From Tenacibaculum sp. 190524A02b (lineage in GTDB: Bacteria; Bacteroidota; Bacteroidia; Flavobacteriales; Flavobacteriaceae): DNA of 64,000 nt. The translations under genes and the position numbers were made by a program. The first letter of the stretch is position 1. The number at the start of each line of letters is the position of its first letter. This document shows, in pieces, positions 61,501 through 64,000 of the stretch. Below the pieces are notes generated by a model. The model was not told the DNA's origin and ran no database searches. It saw only the letters and a program-made list of their open reading frames with translations. The stretch lies in the NCBI RefSeq assembly GCF_964036645.1, contig NZ_OZ038525.1, positions 2,006,501-2,070,500 on the forward strand, given 5' to 3'.

Positions 61501-64000
61501 ATATGTTTACGATGGTAACGATACTGATGCTCCACTAATTGGTAGATATACGGGGATGAATTCTCCTGGTTTACTTAGGTCAAAAATAAACCAAGGTTTA
61601 ACCTTTGTTTTTACATCTGATCATGTTGTTACAGATATAGGATGGGAAGCAACTGTTAATTGTATTACCATTACTTGTCCTGAACCATCTGATTTTAATT
61701 ATACAAACATCTCTGGAAATTCTATTGACTTAGAGTGGACTGTAAATGGTAGTGAAAATAAATGGTTAATAGAACACGGTTCTAAAGGTTTTACCCCTGG
61801 AAATGGTATTAAAACACAAGTTTCCTCTAACCCAATTACTATTGAAGGGTTAACTCCAGAAACTGAGTACGATTTTTATGTAAAGGCCATCTGCGGTGAA
61901 ACTCCTTCTGAAGATGATAGTTTCAATGTAGGTCCAATATCCGTAAAAACACCATGTGGTACTTTTGATACTCCCTTTAATAATGGAGCAGAAAATCAAA
62001 ACACAGGAAGCTCTATAGAAAATTGCATGAGCGCAACCCCAGATATTTATCAAGCAAACTTTTTCTGGGAAACTTACTCTTCAACAAACAGCTCTACAAT
62101 TAGTACTGGGCCACATAAAGCTTATGAAGGCAATAAATATTACAGAACTTCTCCTTCCTCATACTCGAATTCTGGAGACCAAGCTTTTTTACAAACTCCT
62201 TTTATTAATATAGATAATCTTACCGTACCTACTTTAAACTTCTTTAGTTATATGCATGGTAAAAACATAGGTAGTTTACATGTTGATGTATGGTCTAATA
62301 ATAATTGGACTACAGATGTTCTTGTTATAAATGGTGAACAACAAAGCTCCGCTACAGAATTATGGTCTGAGCATTTAATAGATTTAAGTGATTATTCTGG
62401 TGACATCTTAATACGATTTAAAGCAATATCTGGTGGAACTAATACTAATGAAATAGATATTGACGCTATTAGTGTTATTGAAAAACCATCTTGCCCTAAC
62501 CCTAGCAAAATTACTTATGAAAAAATTAACGGTAACACCGTAAATTTCTCTTGGGATGCTAACGGAGGAGAATCTAAGTGGGTTTTAGAATATGGACACA
62601 AAGGCTACACAAAAGGCAACGGTGTTAAAATAATGACTACAACAAATCCTACTTCGATTAACACTCTTTTACCTGAAACTGAATATGATTTTTATTTAAC
62701 AGCTATTTGTGGCGAAAATCCTAATGAAGATGATAGCAATGCCATAGGCCCTATTGGTTTAAAAACTCTTTGTAGTACTTTTTCGATTCCTTTTAATAAT
62801 GGAGCAGAAAATCAATACACAAGCAATACAATTCAAAATTGTATGAGTGCAACACCTGATGTTTATCAAAACGCTTATTACTGGGTTGCTAAGTACTCAA
62901 ACTATAGTAATTCTATTACAACTGGCCCATACAAAGCTAATGAAGGGAACAAGTACTATAGCACCAATAATCCATATCAAAATAGCAAACAAGGAGATGA
63001 AGCTAGCCTGTTTACTCCTGTAGTAAATATAGATAGTGCAAATAACCCTACTTTAAACTTCAACACCTTCATGTTTGGTGAAAATGTAGGTAGCTTACAC
63101 ATTGATATTAGAAATAATGGAAATTGGAATAACGATATTTATGTTATTAATGGACAACAACAAACGTCTCCAAATGATTTGTGGCAAGAGCATTTAGTAG
63201 ACCTTAGTAACTTTTCTGGTGAGATAACTGTTCGTTTTAGAGCTATCTCAGGAGGAGAAACTAATAACGAGATTGATATTGATTCTATCAATATTATTGA
63301 AAAACCAAGCTGTCCTAATCCTACAAATTTTAATTATGATAATATTACTGCTACCACAGTTGATTTAACTTGGACTTCAAATGGAGAAGAAAATAATTGG
63401 GAAGTTGAATACGGTTTAAAAGGTTTTACAATTGGTTATGGAACTACTGTTCAAACTGATACTAATAATTTCACTTTAGAAAACTTACCTTCTAATACTG
63501 AATTAGATATTTATTTAAGAGCTGTATGTGGAAATGCTTCTAATGAAGATAACAGTGAATTTATTGGCCCTATCCAAATCAAAACACTTTGTGGTATTTA
63601 CTCTACCCCATACACCAATGGTGCTGAAAATCAAAATACCAATTCTATTTTACAAAATTGCATTGTTGGTTTACCTGAAATTTATCAAGGCAATTATTTT
63701 TGGGAAGCTCAATACTCACCTCAAAACAGTTCAAATGTTTATGGACCATATAAAGCGCAAAGCGGAAATAAATATTACAGAGCTAGAGCCTACAATAGCA
63801 CTAGTGGTGATGAAGCTAACTTATTAACACCAAATATTGATATTTCTACAGTAACAACCCCTACTTTACATTTTTACACTTTTATGCATGGTGAAAATAT
63901 TGGTAGTTTACATGTTGATATTTTGAATAACGGTACTTGGACTAATGACATATTTAGCATAACCGGAAGTCAACAAACTTCTGTTCATGATCTATGGGAT
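58556..64000 (+). CDS. Giant secreted reprolysin-like metalloprotease with CUB, FN3 and MAM-like repeats (3' end outside window)
   Basis: An open frame of 1815 codons without a stop before the window edge. A signal peptide (MNKKILCFLLLCVYVAKNYS) is followed by a prodomain, and then a metzincin catalytic domain with HEFGHQYGGLH at about residue 336 and a downstream Met-turn, IMSYAG. Ig-like and FN3-like domains follow. A CUB domain starts at about 934 (CNGDKFYDPG, YDYLYVYDGNDTDA). From about 1040 there are repeats of about 272 residues, each an FN3 domain plus a MAM-like domain starting CGTF/CSTF/CGIY with NNGAENQ. At least three copies are visible. Probably a T9SS-exported protease or adhesin; its C-terminus is not in view. 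Confidence 0.9.
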   Translation, partial: MNKKILCFLLLCVYVAKNYSQQVWRNDLKINYSQKISDAPSNYHQLKLNQNQLATILRKSANRFSKHHTKTILTLPITGKKFEDFEILKASNFSKKLHQKFPSINSYVAKSLTTNKTARISYSKHTGLYAYIQTSEGTRIVKPLDHKTNSYVHFKRSDTKSFNDFECTTIETSKRNFFKLNNKISTNDGYLRKYRLALATTGEFSNFFLTGSETTDEEKKAVVLSAINNSLTRINSIFERDFGVTMELIDNNDQLIFLDGNNDPFSTGGFNNQIQNTLDTTIGTGNYDVGHVFVLSNRKYGSAGCIACVCTEGSKGSAFSAHHSPDTDDFNMLAAHEFGHQYGGLHVQSSANCRSAFGLQEVEPGSGSTIMSYAGICAPNVQFHSDDYFNYVDIRDVIEWTRNNSSCAELIATGNNDPTANAGNDYTIPISTPFILEGAGSDNDANSSLTYCWEQNNPEDPLSTSTPQPTWSQGPLFRSKLPTESPIRYIPQLEDVVQGNLTPTWEVVPSVSRAINFVLTVRDNASSGAKTASDEMIINTTDTAGPFVVTSQNSAENWNVGDTKTITWDVANTDVAPINASHVEILLSTDGGFTYPHTIISNTPNDGSQEIIIPEIPESTTQGRIMIKPVDNIFYAINSNNINIQVSEFIMSFNQSSQEVCKPDVIEYDFTYKTYLSFRETTTFTVENLPNNLTASFSPNTVIDNNTPIKLTITGTNNLAIDNYTFNVVGTTNTTVKKASLEFNIFESTILVPTLTSPVNNSTGINISPLLSWESDDNSATYLLEIATDNNFNTIIESSSLSENSYNTKQVTNFNTTYFWRIKSTNTCGDSDYSEAFSFTTKCSTPSSINTTADKDNIQISWSDSNDSNNWEIEVVLNNTLPTGIGTITNTNPYTASNLQSGTTYDIYVKSLCSDTNSSDWAGPYSVTTLADFCNGDKFYDPGIEGNYPKNQNVKTIILPENANVVEVNFSYFQIESGYDYLYVYDGNDTDAPLIGRYTGMNSPGLLRSKINQGLTFVFTSDHVVTDIGWEATVNCITITCPEPSDFNYTNISGNSIDLEWTVNGSENKWLIEHGSKGFTPGNGIKTQVSSNPITIEGLTPETEYDFYVKAICGETPSEDDSFNVGPISVKTPCGTFDTPFNNGAENQNTGSSIENCMSATPDIYQANFFWETYSSTNSSTISTGPHKAYEGNKYYRTSPSSYSNSGDQAFLQTPFINIDNLTVPTLNFFSYMHGKNIGSLHVDVWSNNNWTTDVLVINGEQQSSATELWSEHLIDLSDYSGDILIRFKAISGGTNTNEIDIDAISVIEKPSCPNPSKITYEKINGNTVNFSWDANGGESKWVLEYGHKGYTKGNGVKIMTTTNPTSINTLLPETEYDFYLTAICGENPNEDDSNAIGPIGLKTLCSTFSIPFNNGAENQYTSNTIQNCMSATPDVYQNAYYWVAKYSNYSNSITTGPYKANEGNKYYSTNNPYQNSKQGDEASLFTPVVNIDSANNPTLNFNTFMFGENVGSLHIDIRNNGNWNNDIYVINGQQQTSPNDLWQEHLVDLSNFSGEITVRFRAISGGETNNEIDIDSINIIEKPSCPNPTNFNYDNITATTVDLTWTSNGEENNWEVEYGLKGFTIGYGTTVQTDTNNFTLENLPSNTELDIYLRAVCGNASNEDNSEFIGPIQIKTLCGIYSTPYTNGAENQNTNSILQNCIVGLPEIYQGNYFWEAQYSPQNSSNVYGPYKAQSGNKYYRARAYNSTSGDEANLLTPNIDISTVTTPTLHFYTFMHGENIGSLHVDILNNGTWTNDIFSITGSQQTSVHDLWD

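Overview
The window is low-GC (roughly one third G+C by eye), densely coded chromosomal DNA from a member of the Bacteroidetes, most likely a marine Flavobacteriaceae such as Tenacibaculum or a close relative. The grounds are Bacteroidetes-type promoters (TAnnTTTG at -7), type IX secretion (T9SS) C-terminal domains on secreted enzymes, the Bacteroidetes form of the arginine pathway, and many small flavobacterial families. The organism assignment is inference; no rRNA or tRNA gene was seen.

Layout. 1-300: two decayed transposase fragments. 452-7247 (minus): ilvD-ilvB-ilvN-ilvC-ilvA, isoleucine/valine synthesis. 7590-7862: a leader holding two successive Ile/Val-rich leader peptides, each followed by an intrinsic terminator, apparently a double attenuator. 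8032-17285 (plus, divergent): a nine-gene arginine operon (GNAT-argG-argC-proC-argD-argF'-argB-argE'-argH) behind a long leader containing a 16-codon ORF. 17390-20540: accessory stretch with a REP-associated transposase killed by one stop codon, an orphan gene bracketed by inverted repeats that resemble integron core sites, and a 42-bp minisatellite. 20547-24460: small genes (SRPBCC, secreted protein, transglutaminase-like, WYL regulator and its probable target). 24609-28946 (minus): leuA-leuC-leuD-leuB. 29079-30641: a large helical protein of unknown role. 30671-35623: a Thr/Ile-rich leader peptide, then thrA-thrB-thrC.

35640-39500 is a gene-poor stretch with one secreted-protein gene, a small membrane protein, a broken gene, and several short promoter-to-terminator units that look like tandem small RNA genes. 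39499-51359: thioredoxin-like lipoprotein, AIM24 and DUF4442 proteins, DUF4870/PadR/PspC operon, a glycosyltransferase, a VanX-like dipeptidase, pdhA and pdhC. 51726-58343 (minus): two paralogous GH18 chitinases and a GH19 chitinase, all with signal peptides, chitin-binding modules and T9SS tails. 58556 to the window end: a very large secreted reprolysin-like metalloprotease with CUB, fibronectin III and repeated MAM-like modules, cut off by the edge.

How it fits together. Three amino-acid operons have their own leaders: ilv (two Ile/Val peptides), thr (one Thr/Ile peptide) and arg (a short ORF in a structured leader). The leu operon has only a short 5' UTR, and its LeuA lacks the leucine-sensing domain. 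The right side is a secreted chitin and protein degradation region. The most novel-looking elements are the double ilv attenuator, the row of putative small RNA units at 37.9-39.2 kb, and the inverted-repeat-bracketed orphan gene at 18.2-19.7 kb.
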